IMG/VR virus record: IMGVR_UViG_3300001460_000018
Location: 8,332 to 72,331 of that record
From: a virus
Length of the DNA: 64,000 bases
Reading direction: 5' to 3' (one strand)
Under the pieces are notes generated by a model. The model saw only the letters and a program-made list of their open reading frames with translations. It was not told the DNA's origin and did not search any database. The translations under genes were made by a program, and so were the position numbers. Of the stretch, positions 54,695 through 62,543 are shown piece by piece (positions within the stretch are counted from its first letter, which is position 1; each line of letters begins with the position of its first letter).

Positions 54695-55324
54695 ATGAAA
54701 AGAATTACATGGTTATTAGATGCAGGTCATGGAGGAATGATTAATGATGGTAAAGGAAAATTAGTATATGCTACAGCACCAGCAAAGATGCATACATTTG
54801 AAGATGGGTTCGTCTTATATGAAGGTGTTTTTAATAGACAAGTCATTGAAATGGTTAAAGACATTATGAATGTTAAAGGAATGAAGTATATTGATGTTGT
54901 TGATACGGAATATGATAAGCCTTTAAGACAGCGAGTAGAAAAAGCTAATGATTTTTATAGAGGCGATAGAAGATGTGGTTATTTTTCTATGCACGGTAAT
55001 GCAGCCAACACAAAAGCACATGGCATAGAGATATTTACAAGTAAGGGAGAAACTATGTCTGATAAGTATGCTACAGCTGTGATGGAATCAATAATGAAGA
55101 ACTTTCCAGATGAAAAGTTTAGATTAGATACATGGTCTGATGGTGACATTGATAAAGAAGCAAACTATTATGTTCTTAGAAAAACTGCAATGCCTGCTAT
55201 GTTGCTTGAAATGTGGTTTTTTGATAATAGAAAAGATGCTGAAAAAATGAATAATCCTGAAATGAGAAGACGAGTTGCAGAAGCAATTGTTGAAGGATTT
55301 GAAGAGATTGAAAAACAATATTAA
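54695..55324 (+). CDS. N-acetylmuramoyl-L-alanine amidase (endolysin candidate)
   Basis: The 209-residue single-domain amidase_3 has L-D-A-G-H-G-G (His12), a glutamate in Y-E-G (43), S-M-H-G-N-A (His100) and L-L-E-M-W-F (Glu172), the zinc and catalytic residues. It has no signal peptide or wall-binding domain, so release would need a holin not recognised here. It would cut the stem peptide from host peptidoglycan. Confidence 0.85.
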   Translation: MKRITWLLDAGHGGMINDGKGKLVYATAPAKMHTFEDGFVLYEGVFNRQVIEMVKDIMNVKGMKYIDVVDTEYDKPLRQRVEKANDFYRGDRRCGYFSMHGNAANTKAHGIEIFTSKGETMSDKYATAVMESIMKNFPDEKFRLDTWSDGDIDKEANYYVLRKTAMPAMLLEMWFFDNRKDAEKMNNPEMRRRVAEAIVEGFEEIEKQY

Positions 55325-55353
55325 GAAACTTTTAATTTAACAATAAAAAGACT

Positions 55354-56025
55354 ATGTGGTATAATTCATTCACTAATGCACAAGATGCATTTGAAAAATT
55401 ATTTGATGCAATAAATGAAAATGGCTTAGTGTACATAGGTACTAAAGCCATTTTCGATATCGGCTTCATTATAGAAAACCCTGAAGATAATCAGATAAAT
55501 ACTCCTTGGCGAAAATGGAATAAAGAATATGCTGATTATGAATGGGAATGGTACTTAAGTGGTGATAGATCTGTTGAGCAATTAGAGAAGCGTGCAAAGA
55601 TTTGGTCAAAAATGTATAACCCAGATGATGCAGAGAAAAAAGTAAACTCTAATTATGGTTATCAATGGGAAAGAAATAATCAGTTACAAAAGGTAATTGA
55701 TAAATTAAGAAAAGATCCTTACACAAGACAAGCTGTTATTTCAATATATGACGGTAAAGAAATAGATGATTATGAATTTGATACTCCATGTACAAATGCA
55801 ATCACTTTTTACAGTACACCACAAACTCCTGAAAAATTAAACATGAGTGTTCAAATGAGAAGTAATGATTTAGTATTTGGTTTTTGTAATGATCAGTATT
55901 TTTTCTCTAAGCTCCAAAAAATGGTTGCAGATAAATTAGGATTAGATGTTGGTTATTATTATCATCATGCAGTTAATCTACATGTATATAAAAGACACTT
56001 TAATTTAAAGAAAATAGATAGATAA
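55354..56025 (+). CDS. 42: dCMP hydroxymethyltransferase, T4 gp42-like
   Basis: The 223-residue thymidylate-synthase-fold enzyme has N-S-N-Y-G, P-C-T-N with catalytic Cys146, M-R-S-N-D-L-V-F-G-F-C-N-D, and N-L-H-V-Y-K-R-H. Asp180 sits where thymidylate synthases have the dUMP-selecting Asn. T4 gp42 has Asp at this position and nearly the same M-R-S-N-D-V-V-F-G-F-R-N-D string. It would make hydroxymethyl-dCMP using methylene-tetrahydrofolate, giving 5-hydroxymethylcytosine DNA. gp56 and dCMP deaminase elsewhere in the window support this. Confidence 0.88.
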   Translation: MWYNSFTNAQDAFEKLFDAINENGLVYIGTKAIFDIGFIIENPEDNQINTPWRKWNKEYADYEWEWYLSGDRSVEQLEKRAKIWSKMYNPDDAEKKVNSNYGYQWERNNQLQKVIDKLRKDPYTRQAVISIYDGKEIDDYEFDTPCTNAITFYSTPQTPEKLNMSVQMRSNDLVFGFCNDQYFFSKLQKMVADKLGLDVGYYYHHAVNLHVYKRHFNLKKIDR

Positions 56026-56028
56026 ATC

Positions 56029-56060
56029 TTTGATAATCTCATTATTTCTAGTTATATTTG
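56029..56060 (+). promoter_or_regulatory. Bacteroidota-type promoter upstream of DNA ligase
   Basis: TTTG at 56029-56032, 20-bp spacer, TATATTTG at 56053-56060. This is an exact match to the Bacteroidota consensus TTTG-N19-21-TAnnTTTG. The ligase start codon is 23 bp downstream. It implies recognition by the host primary sigma factor and early or middle expression. Confidence 0.7.
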
Positions 56061-56083
56061 TATTGTACTAAAACAAATAAAAT

Positions 56084-57475
56084 ATGATTAAAAACATCCT
56101 AAACGAGATTGCTTCAGAATCATCCACGAATAAAAAAATGGATATTCTGAAAACTTACAAAGACAATGAAATTCTAAAAGCTGTCTTGTATTTAGCAGAG
56201 TCAAAAAGAGTAAAATTCTACATCAAGCAAATTCCTGAATACTCAGAGAATACTGGTGAACTAAGTTTAAAAAATGCTATAACTGAACTCTATCAAATAT
56301 ATAAGAGAAACGTGACTGGTAAAGATGCAAGTAATTTTCTTAGTAATTTATTATCTAAAGTTTCTGAAGATAATGCATATGTTATTGAAAGAATTATAGA
56401 AAAAGATGTAAAGATCGGCATGGGCTCAACTAATATTAATAAAATATTAGGAAAGAATTTTATTGAAAAGACTCCATATATGGGAGCTGTTGCATTTAAA
56501 GAATCTATCGCTAAAGATATTTTAAGTACAAGTAATGGAGCAGTATCCGATGTTAAGATGGATGGAAGATATTGTAATGCATTAATTGACGGTGGAACAA
56601 TTAGATTAGAATCAAGAGGAGGAGAACCAAGTTACTTAGAAGGATCAAAATTCTTAAATGAATTAAAAGAATTTAATGATAACATTGTTTTGAATGGTGA
56701 ACTTACTATGGATAATGTTACTAGGTATGAATCTAATGGTATTATTGCTTCATGTATTTCAATCGGGAAAAAGCGAACTGAAGGTAAAGATATTGATAAA
56801 GAACTTATCAAGTTTAGCAAAAAACATAAAATGAGCTTACAAGATGCGTTAGACCGTATCGTGTTTACTGTATGGGATTGCATAACACCTGATGAATATG
56901 CGGATAATAAGTCAGATACAGTATACTCAGTAAGACTTAATACACTACATAAACTAATATCAACATATAATCCTATAATGATTAGGTTAGTTGAATCTAA
57001 ACAAGTTAATTCATATAGTGAAGCTGTTGAACATTTTCTTGAATGTTTAAACAGAGGAGAGGAAGGTACAATTCTTAAATCATTGAACGGTGCATGGAAA
57101 GATGGAAAGCCTAAATGGCAATGTAAAATGAAATTAGAAATGGATCTTGATATGGAAATTATAGGTTTTAATTTAGGTACACCTGGATCTAAAAACGAAA
57201 ACCTAATATCATCTGTCACTGTTCAATCATCTGATGGAATTGTAAAAACTAGTCCAGCTGGAATGTCAGAAGATGATATGGAATATGTAACTGCTAACCA
57301 ACAAGATTTATTAGGTAAGATTATTAAAGTAAAATGTTCAGGATTATCTGAAAATAGTAAAGGGTCTAAATCATTACTTCACCCAGTGTTTATTGAAATA
57401 AGAGATGATAAATCAACTGCAGATTCTTATGATGATATGTTACAAATTGAGAATATGAAAAAGAAATTATCTTAA
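56084..57475 (+). CDS. 30: ATP-dependent DNA ligase, T4 gp30-like
   Basis: The 463-residue ligase carries motif I K-M-D-G-R with the adenylated Lys158, L-E-S-R-G-G, L-N-G-E-L, an E-G-T-I-L-K motif and W-K-D-G-K-P-K-W-Q-C-K-M-K before an OB-fold end. Size is close to T4 gp30 (487). A Bacteroidota-type promoter lies directly upstream. Confidence 0.92.
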   Translation: MIKNILNEIASESSTNKKMDILKTYKDNEILKAVLYLAESKRVKFYIKQIPEYSENTGELSLKNAITELYQIYKRNVTGKDASNFLSNLLSKVSEDNAYVIERIIEKDVKIGMGSTNINKILGKNFIEKTPYMGAVAFKESIAKDILSTSNGAVSDVKMDGRYCNALIDGGTIRLESRGGEPSYLEGSKFLNELKEFNDNIVLNGELTMDNVTRYESNGIIASCISIGKKRTEGKDIDKELIKFSKKHKMSLQDALDRIVFTVWDCITPDEYADNKSDTVYSVRLNTLHKLISTYNPIMIRLVESKQVNSYSEAVEHFLECLNRGEEGTILKSLNGAWKDGKPKWQCKMKLEMDLDMEIIGFNLGTPGSKNENLISSVTVQSSDGIVKTSPAGMSEDDMEYVTANQQDLLGKIIKVKCSGLSENSKGSKSLLHPVFIEIRDDKSTADSYDDMLQIENMKKKLS

Positions 57476-57495
57476 AAACCAATAAATAATTTAAT

Positions 57496-57705
57496 ATGAA
57501 TTACACACTCTATGAAAAAACAATAAAAGAGATTCCAAACGATTGGGAACTAGGAAAAACACTAAGATCTTTAATCCCATTTAGTATAAGTAAACTTGTT
57601 CCTAATGATAGGGAATTAGGAACTCTTTGTAGGGCAGATGCTTTCTTTTTCAAAAAGAAGAAATACTTAAAGCTCATTGAATGGCCTAGCGAAGTAACTA
57701 TTTAA
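57496..57705 (+). CDS. Small basic protein, unknown
   Basis: A 69-residue protein with two related segments, P-N-D-W-E-L-G-K-T-L-R and P-N-D-R-E-L-G-T-L-C-R, about 25 residues apart. A Lys-rich C-terminal half follows (F-F-K-K-K-K-Y). It is co-oriented with ligase and ends before a long hairpin. Confidence 0.5.
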   Translation: MNYTLYEKTIKEIPNDWELGKTLRSLIPFSISKLVPNDRELGTLCRADAFFFKKKKYLKLIEWPSEVTI

Positions 57706-57710
57706 AATAT

Positions 57711-57760
57711 AAAATCCCTGCATTTTTAAAATATGTTTTTAAATCTGCAGGGATTTTAGT
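57711..57760 (+). terminator. Long-stem terminator-like inverted repeat
   Basis: AAAATCCCTGCA at 57711-57722 pairs perfectly with TGCAGGGATTTT at 57746-57757. The A and T ends allow action on both strands. The 23-nt loop is longer than usual. Confidence 0.75.
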
Positions 57761-57813
57761 GTAATCACGTTTTTAAATATTAGCAATAATTAAATATAGT
57801 AAATAAGATATGT

Positions 57814-58803
57814 ATGAAAAGTTTAAAGTATTTCATAAATGAATTAGTTTCATATAATATGCCAATGCAAATTATAATGAGAGGTAACATAGGACTTACC
57901 TCAAAAGAAGAAGACTTTACAAAGAAAGCAATGAAACGCCTTTATGAAAAATACATTAGGCTAGTTCTTATTAAAAAAGAAAGCAATTATAATACTGATG
58001 ATGATGTTCCAGAAAATAGGAAAAATAAAATATCATATGAATATCCTATTTTAAATTTTACATCTACTCCTAATGACTTTATTGAATCTGATGATGCTGT
58101 TATCTTTAACAAAATAGATGATTATGCAATAAGCGCAGATAAGAAAGTATTTTCAAAAGAGCTTGGTGATACTTGTGAATGTATTCCTAAAACCGTATAT
58201 TCATTAGATGATATTGAAGATCTTACATTACCTATTATTGCTAAACCTGCTGAAGGATTTAGCGCACAGGGGATTGAAAAATTTGATTCATATGAAGATG
58301 CTAAAAAATCTGATTTAGAATTTGATATTTGGTGCGAAGCTAAAGATCTTGATAGAGAATTTAGAGCATTTATCATGAATGGCAAAATTCTTTTAATTGC
58401 TGAGAGAATAACAAATACACAAAATGATAAATCAGTTGGTGAAAAAGACGCTGAAGAAAAAATAGATTTAATTTATATTGACCAAGATATGGATAAATTT
58501 CCATACATGGATAAAATAAAAAAGATTCAAAAGCAATTAGAAACCAAAGTTAAATTAGATTTTTATAATATTGACCTAATGCTTGATAATGATGGTGAGT
58601 TATGGGTTCCTGAAATTAATGGAGCTCCAGGGATAGGCCCATCACATTTTAAAGTTCTATATGAAGCATGGCTAAAAATGGCATATAATGCAAAAATGTC
58701 AAATGATGTTAATAAAGAACTTACAGATATACAAAATAAGCATAGGAAAGATATGAAAAACGAATATCCTAAAGAATATAAGTCATCATTATCACCTTTA
58801 TAA
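57814..58803 (+). CDS. ATP-grasp ligase-like protein with capsid-targeting N-terminus
   Basis: The 329-residue protein begins MKSLKYFINE|L, matching the targeting peptide with Glu10. The body is RimK/glutathione-synthetase-like: P-I-I-A-K-P-A-E-G-F-S-A-Q-G-I (ATP-lid region), W-C-E-A-K-D-L-D-R-E-F-R-A-F, and D-L-M-L-D-N-D-G-E-L-W-V-P-E-I-N-G-A-P-G with metal-binding Asp, Glu and Asn. ATP-grasp enzymes join a carboxylate to an amine. If packaged, it would be an enzyme delivered with the DNA. The target is unknown. Confidence 0.7.
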   Translation: MKSLKYFINELVSYNMPMQIIMRGNIGLTSKEEDFTKKAMKRLYEKYIRLVLIKKESNYNTDDDVPENRKNKISYEYPILNFTSTPNDFIESDDAVIFNKIDDYAISADKKVFSKELGDTCECIPKTVYSLDDIEDLTLPIIAKPAEGFSAQGIEKFDSYEDAKKSDLEFDIWCEAKDLDREFRAFIMNGKILLIAERITNTQNDKSVGEKDAEEKIDLIYIDQDMDKFPYMDKIKKIQKQLETKVKLDFYNIDLMLDNDGELWVPEINGAPGIGPSHFKVLYEAWLKMAYNAKMSNDVNKELTDIQNKHRKDMKNEYPKEYKSSLSPL

Positions 58804-58814
58804 ATAGAATTATA

Positions 58815-58961
58815 ATGGAAAGCAATCACTGGAAAGGCAGATACATATCATCATGTAATGGAAACTATATATTACAACCAAACGGTAATGTAATAATTTG
58901 TGATGATACTTATGTATATGACGAATTTAAAGAACCTGTTAATAATATAGAAAATGATTAA
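58815..58961 (+). CDS. Short 48-residue protein, unknown
   Basis: A 48-codon frame fits exactly between the ATP-grasp gene (12-bp gap) and the GcvH-like gene (8-bp overlap, ATGATTAA). The predicted product has a compact beta-like pattern (W-K-G-R-Y-I, N-Y-I-L-Q-P-N-G-N-V-I-I-C-D-D). Gene packing supports translation; there is no function call. Confidence 0.45.
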   Translation: MESNHWKGRYISSCNGNYILQPNGNVIICDDTYVYDEFKEPVNNIEND

Positions 58962-59325
58962 AGAAGATTTATTATACACTGAAGACCATGAATGGATTCA
59001 GATAGAAGATGGTGTGGCTATTATAGGAATTACCTATTTTGCTCAAGATCAGTTAGGAGATATCGTTTATGTTGAAATAGAAAATGAGGCAGCAGTTTCT
59101 GGTGAAGTAATGGGATCAATAGAGGCAGTTAAAACAGTAAGTGATATATATGCTCCTATAACTGGAAATATTATAGAAATAAATGATAGCCTAGAAGATA
59201 TGCCTGACCAAGTAAACAATGATCCTTACGGTACAGGGTGGTTAGCAAAGATAAGTATAGATGATGAAAGCGAAATAGGCTCTTTACTTACAGCTTCTCA
59301 ATATAAAGAATTGGTAGGATCATAA
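58954..59325 (+). CDS. gcvH: Glycine cleavage H-protein-like lipoyl carrier
   Basis: The 123-residue protein matches GcvH over its full length: Y-T-E-D-H-E-W-I, G-I-T-Y-F-A-Q-D-Q-L-G-D-I-V-Y-V-E, E-A-V-K-T-V-S-D-I-Y-A-P (lipoyl Lys60), L-E-D-M-P-x-x-V-N-x-D-P-Y-G-x-G-W-L-A-K-I. All key positions for lipoylation are present. GcvH shuttles aminomethyl groups in glycine cleavage, yielding methylene-tetrahydrofolate, the cofactor of gp42. No GcvP, GcvT or lipoate ligase was found here, so it must use host partners or have another role. Confidence 0.88.
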   Translation: MIKEDLLYTEDHEWIQIEDGVAIIGITYFAQDQLGDIVYVEIENEAAVSGEVMGSIEAVKTVSDIYAPITGNIIEINDSLEDMPDQVNNDPYGTGWLAKISIDDESEIGSLLTASQYKELVGS

Positions 59326-59328
59326 TAT

Positions 59329-59628
59329 ATGAAAAGCATTTACATAATATATAATGAAGAGCGTGATAGGTTTAAGATAGGATTTTCAAAAAATCCGTTA
59401 AAGAGATTAAAGGCTTTACAGACTGGTAATGATGATGTTATTAAATTATATTATGAAAGAGAAGTAAAGCACTATTCAAAAATAGAAGCATATCTTAAAA
59501 GATACTATAAAGAGTACAAAATACAAGGAGAGTGGTTTGAGTGTCCTTTAAGTTTTTCAGCTCTTGATGACATGATTACATCAGCAGATAGACGTTTTGA
59601 ATCTTTAATAGATAATCCTTTCTTTTAA
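59329..59628 (+). CDS. GIY-YIG superfamily protein (T5orf172/MUG113-like)
   Basis: The 99-residue protein has Y-I-I-Y-N-E near the start, F-K-I-G-F-S-K-N-P-L-K-R-L-K-A-L-Q-T-G, a later I-E-A-Y-L-K-R-Y-Y-K and E-W-F-E-C-P. This is the layout of the small GIY-YIG relatives called T5orf172 or MUG113. Nuclease activity is likely but not assured. It is too short to carry a separate DNA-binding domain, so homing is doubtful. Confidence 0.7.
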   Translation: MKSIYIIYNEERDRFKIGFSKNPLKRLKALQTGNDDVIKLYYEREVKHYSKIEAYLKRYYKEYKIQGEWFECPLSFSALDDMITSADRRFESLIDNPFF

Positions 59629-59681
59629 TTTTTGTATCATAAATAATTTTATTATATTTAAAGTAACCAATAACATTAATC

Positions 59682-60284
59682 ATGACAACTTTAAATAGGC
59701 TCGCCATCATTTTCATGGCTTCAATAATACTATCAAACTTAACAATTCCTAAAAGAATAATAACTGATATTGAACCTGGTGTATTTTATAAAGATAGCAT
59801 ATCTTTAAATAAAACAGATTTTATTAAGTTAAAAAAACAAAAGACTTTTAAGGAGTTTCTTGATAAATTATCTTTTAGAGAATCTAGCAGAAACTGGAAA
59901 GTAATAAACAGGTTTGGATATGCTGGCAAATATCAAATGGGAAAGGCTGCTCTAACTGATCTTAACTACACTCTTAACATTGATTCATTCAGAATTAATC
60001 CTAATACATTTCCTGAACATGTACAAGACTCTCTGGTTGTTGAGTTGTTTAAATTAAATAGAAAAAGAATTAAAACATATATCAAAAAATATGTAGGGAA
60101 AGTTATAAATGGGGTATATGTTACTGAAAGTGGAATACTTGCAGCAGCCCATTTAGTAGGCGGAGGTAACGTACGAAAATGGCTTAAAAGCAATGGAAAG
60201 AAATGTCCTACTGATGGCAACGGAACTAGCATAGAAGAATATTTAATATTATTTTCAAATTATAAAATAAGCATACACTCTTAA
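59682..60284 (+). CDS. Exported lysozyme/transglycosylase-like protein
   Basis: The 200-residue protein has an N-terminal hydrophobic segment (about 5-20), possibly a signal or signal-arrest anchor. The fold is lysozyme-like: L-S-F-R-E-S-S-R-N-W with the likely catalytic Glu, G-Y-A-G-K-Y-Q-M-G, and A-A-A-H-L-V-G-G-G-N-V-R-K-W-L. It probably cuts the glycan strand of peptidoglycan, complementing the amidase at 54695. Confidence 0.65.
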   Translation: MTTLNRLAIIFMASIILSNLTIPKRIITDIEPGVFYKDSISLNKTDFIKLKKQKTFKEFLDKLSFRESSRNWKVINRFGYAGKYQMGKAALTDLNYTLNIDSFRINPNTFPEHVQDSLVVELFKLNRKRIKTYIKKYVGKVINGVYVTESGILAAAHLVGGGNVRKWLKSNGKKCPTDGNGTSIEEYLILFSNYKISIHS

Positions 60285-60293
60285 CTAATAAAA

Positions 60294-60578
60294 ATGAAAG
60301 AAACTGTTATTAAATTAGCAAAAAGCGGATGGAACATATCAGATACTAAAAATGGCCCAATTGCATGGTTATATAAAGATCAGGTTACTAAAGAACATCG
60401 TACAGATATTAAGCATATTTTATCGGATCCAGCTCTTTTAGAATGTTCATACACTGATACTCTATCGGTTATACTTAACTTTCCTATTGATGGCATTAAA
60501 GAACATTTATTAAAGAATAGGTTATTGCCTAATAATTACAATGAATTACAAATGACTGCAACATATATTAAATTATGA
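60294..60578 (+). CDS. Small protein upstream of dCMP deaminase, unknown
   Basis: A 94-residue alpha/beta protein with no recognised domain. Its stop overlaps the dCMP deaminase start by 4 bp (ATGA), suggesting coupled expression. Confidence 0.5.
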   Translation: MKETVIKLAKSGWNISDTKNGPIAWLYKDQVTKEHRTDIKHILSDPALLECSYTDTLSVILNFPIDGIKEHLLKNRLLPNNYNELQMTATYIKL

Positions 60579-60982
60579 GACCTACTTGGGATGAAACTTG
60601 GATGAATTTTACAAAAGAAATTGCCAAGAGAAGCGTTGATGCTAAATATAAGATTGCGTGCGTAATCATAAATAAAGATAACACAAGAGTACTTTCAGTT
60701 GGGTATAATGGAGATGAACATGGTGGATCTAATGAACGTGAAAGTATGGATACTGGAGGTAGCGGATTTATTCATGCCGAAGAGAATGCTTTAATAAAAT
60801 TAGATTATAGTGAACCATATAAAAAGGTATACATTACACATAGCCCATGTAAGTCTTGTGCAAAGAAATTAATTCAAGCAAAGGTAAATGAAATTATTTA
60901 TGAAAATGTATATTGCCCAGATTCATTAGATTGGTTGATGAATCATCCTATAGGAAAAAACATAAAAATTAGAAAATTATAA
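60575..60982 (+). CDS. cd: dCMP deaminase (T4 cd-like)
   Basis: The 135-residue zinc deaminase has H-A-E-E-N (His67, Glu69) and S-P-C-K-S-C (Cys92, Cys95). It converts dCMP to dUMP for thymidylate synthesis. It is shorter than T4 cd (193) and lacks the extra allosteric region. Together with gp56 and gp42 it partitions dCMP between dUMP and hydroxymethyl-dCMP. Confidence 0.88.
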   Translation: MRPTWDETWMNFTKEIAKRSVDAKYKIACVIINKDNTRVLSVGYNGDEHGGSNERESMDTGGSGFIHAEENALIKLDYSEPYKKVYITHSPCKSCAKKLIQAKVNEIIYENVYCPDSLDWLMNHPIGKNIKIRKL

Positions 60983-60984
60983 TT

Positions 60985-61242
60985 ATGGACATAAGAGTAA
61001 CCAAACATTTTCAAGGAGTACTTAAGCATAACAAAATTCTCTGTGTTACATTCACTAGAGATAATGAAGATCCTTTAGAATATTCATTTGGGTTAGCGCC
61101 TTCATATGATGATATTCCAAAAAACGAATTGCCTACATTTCAAAACTTGCTTATAAATGGATTAATGATGGATGAGCAAATAAAAAATATTAAAACCGTA
61201 TCAGTATTAATAAAATATCCTAAGCCTAACAGATTATTTTAA
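60985..61242 (+). CDS. Small protein, unknown
   Basis: An 85-residue beta-rich protein starting two bases after the deaminase stop. There is no domain match by eye; nucleotide metabolism is suggested only by position. Confidence 0.45.
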   Translation: MDIRVTKHFQGVLKHNKILCVTFTRDNEDPLEYSFGLAPSYDDIPKNELPTFQNLLINGLMMDEQIKNIKTVSVLIKYPKPNRLF

Positions 61243-61266
61243 TAGCATCTTTAAATAAATAATAAT

Positions 61267-61653
61267 ATGAAGAGTTATAAACAAATAATGAATGAAAAAG
61301 CTGAAGGTCATATATCTAGAAAGATTAAGTTTGATATTGATATAGAGTCAACATCACATGCAATTAAAAGACTAAATAGAAAAGATGAGCAAGGAAATTC
61401 TTCATATGAACCTGTTACATTTAAAGAAGTTAATTCTATCATAAGCAAGGCAACTGAAATACTCATAAGAGATTTAGTTAATGACACTACAGATATTAAC
61501 AAAGATAGGGTTATTTTGCAAAGAGAAGGCGATGGACTAACAGTTGTAGGAATAATGGAAAAGAAAGGAAATGAACTATCATTTGTTGTTATTACTTTAT
61601 ATAGAGGAGCTGAATTTAGAGTAGGTCGAAATCAAAAAATCATTAAAGTATGA
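61267..61653 (+). CDS. Predicted capsid-internal protein with DUF4258/RelE-like core
   Basis: The 128-residue protein begins MKSYKQIMNE|K, keeping Lys2, Tyr4, Asn9 and Glu10. Residues 26-40 contain S-H-A-I-K-R-L-N-R-K, a His-Ala-x-x-Arg motif seen in DUF4258 and some RelE/barnase-fold toxins. A beta-sheet pattern ends I-T-L-Y-R-G-A-E-F-R-V-G. A small toxin-fold protein packaged in the head would fit a host-takeover role. Both packaging and fold are inferred. Confidence 0.55.
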   Translation: MKSYKQIMNEKAEGHISRKIKFDIDIESTSHAIKRLNRKDEQGNSSYEPVTFKEVNSIISKATEILIRDLVNDTTDINKDRVILQREGDGLTVVGIMEKKGNELSFVVITLYRGAEFRVGRNQKIIKV

Positions 61654-62180
61654 AGTACTTAAACGAATTTTATCAATCATATAAAGATTATAAAAACTCT
61701 AAATCTAAATTTGGAACTCCTGAAGATTTATTAGAAGATGCATTAATTAGTATAAATCCTGCATTACCTAATGGTAAAAAAGACATTGATAGCATATCTG
61801 ACGAATCTTCTGATAAAGGAATTAAGTTTAAGATAGTTATAGGTAAAGACGTAGTTCATATGTATAAAGTAGGTTCATATAGATATGAATGGGAATTTTA
61901 CCTAAATAAGCGCAAGTCAAGTAAATATGAAATAAGTAATTACTTTGCTGATAAGCTCTTATCTCCATATGAAAAGGTTTTAAGAAGCCTATTAAGCTAT
62001 GATTTCACTACAGATTATATAGATAGTGGATCACAATATAAAAAAGCAACAGAATCTAATAATGAAAAGATTAAAGAATTTAATAAGCTATCAAAATCAG
62101 ATAAGAATAAAGTAATTAAATCTTTAATCAAATCAATGCCTAATCAAGCAAATAGTATTAAAAGAATTTTCATAAGCTAA
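61650..62180 (+). CDS. Uncharacterised protein with degenerate targeting peptide
   Basis: The 176-residue protein begins MKYLNEFYQS, which keeps Lys2 and Phe7 but lacks the N-E at 9-10. It overlaps the previous gene by 4 bp. It is Lys/Ser-rich with an alpha/beta centre and a helical C-terminus. It may be an internal protein that is not trimmed, or the likeness may be chance. Confidence 0.5.
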   Translation: MKYLNEFYQSYKDYKNSKSKFGTPEDLLEDALISINPALPNGKKDIDSISDESSDKGIKFKIVIGKDVVHMYKVGSYRYEWEFYLNKRKSSKYEISNYFADKLLSPYEKVLRSLLSYDFTTDYIDSGSQYKKATESNNEKIKEFNKLSKSDKNKVIKSLIKSMPNQANSIKRIFIS

Positions 62181-62247
62181 GTACTATAATTTCTTAAACA
62201 ATTATCTTAATATTTGTATTAAAATAATAACTAAAATAAATTATATT

Positions 62248-62463
62248 ATGAAAGTATTTGTAACTATTGATGATGATGGCCAATTGTCTGCTGCATCAAC
62301 TAAAAACCCAATTGAGTGTATGGAGCTAATTGAAAAAGATAAGTCTCTATCAAGTACATTTGATAAAAATGGGAATCAGCCAGAAGATATGATTAATTTT
62401 GAAGATTTCTTAACTCAATTTATTAGCACAGGAAAGGCTAACATTATTGAAATAGTAGAGTAA
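62248..62463 (+). CDS. Small acidic protein, unknown
   Basis: A 71-residue acidic protein with a beta strand start (V-F-V-T-I-D-D-D-G-Q-L) and helical remainder. It stands alone before a bidirectional terminator, with TATTTGTATTA about 30 bp upstream as a possible promoter element. Confidence 0.5.
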   Translation: MKVFVTIDDDGQLSAASTKNPIECMELIEKDKSLSSTFDKNGNQPEDMINFEDFLTQFISTGKANIIEIVE

Positions 62464-62471
62464 AATAAAAG

Positions 62472-62503
62472 AAACCCTCAGAGTAGCGAATTCTGAGGGT
62501 TTT
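62472..62503. terminator. Bidirectional terminator
   Basis: AAACCCTCAGA, 9-nt loop, TCTGAGGGTTTT, between convergent genes. Confidence 0.88.
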
Positions 62504-62543
62504 AATAGCCGAAACTATACACGGTCCTAAAAACGTATTTCGT

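Noticed and set aside
55354-56025. Thymidylate synthase
   Set aside because: Asp180 replaces the dUMP-selecting Asn, and the surrounding residues match dCMP hydroxymethyltransferase gp42.
59329-59628. GIY-YIG protein as a homing endonuclease
   Set aside because: It lacks a DNA-binding domain, is not inside an intron or intein, and does not interrupt a gene.
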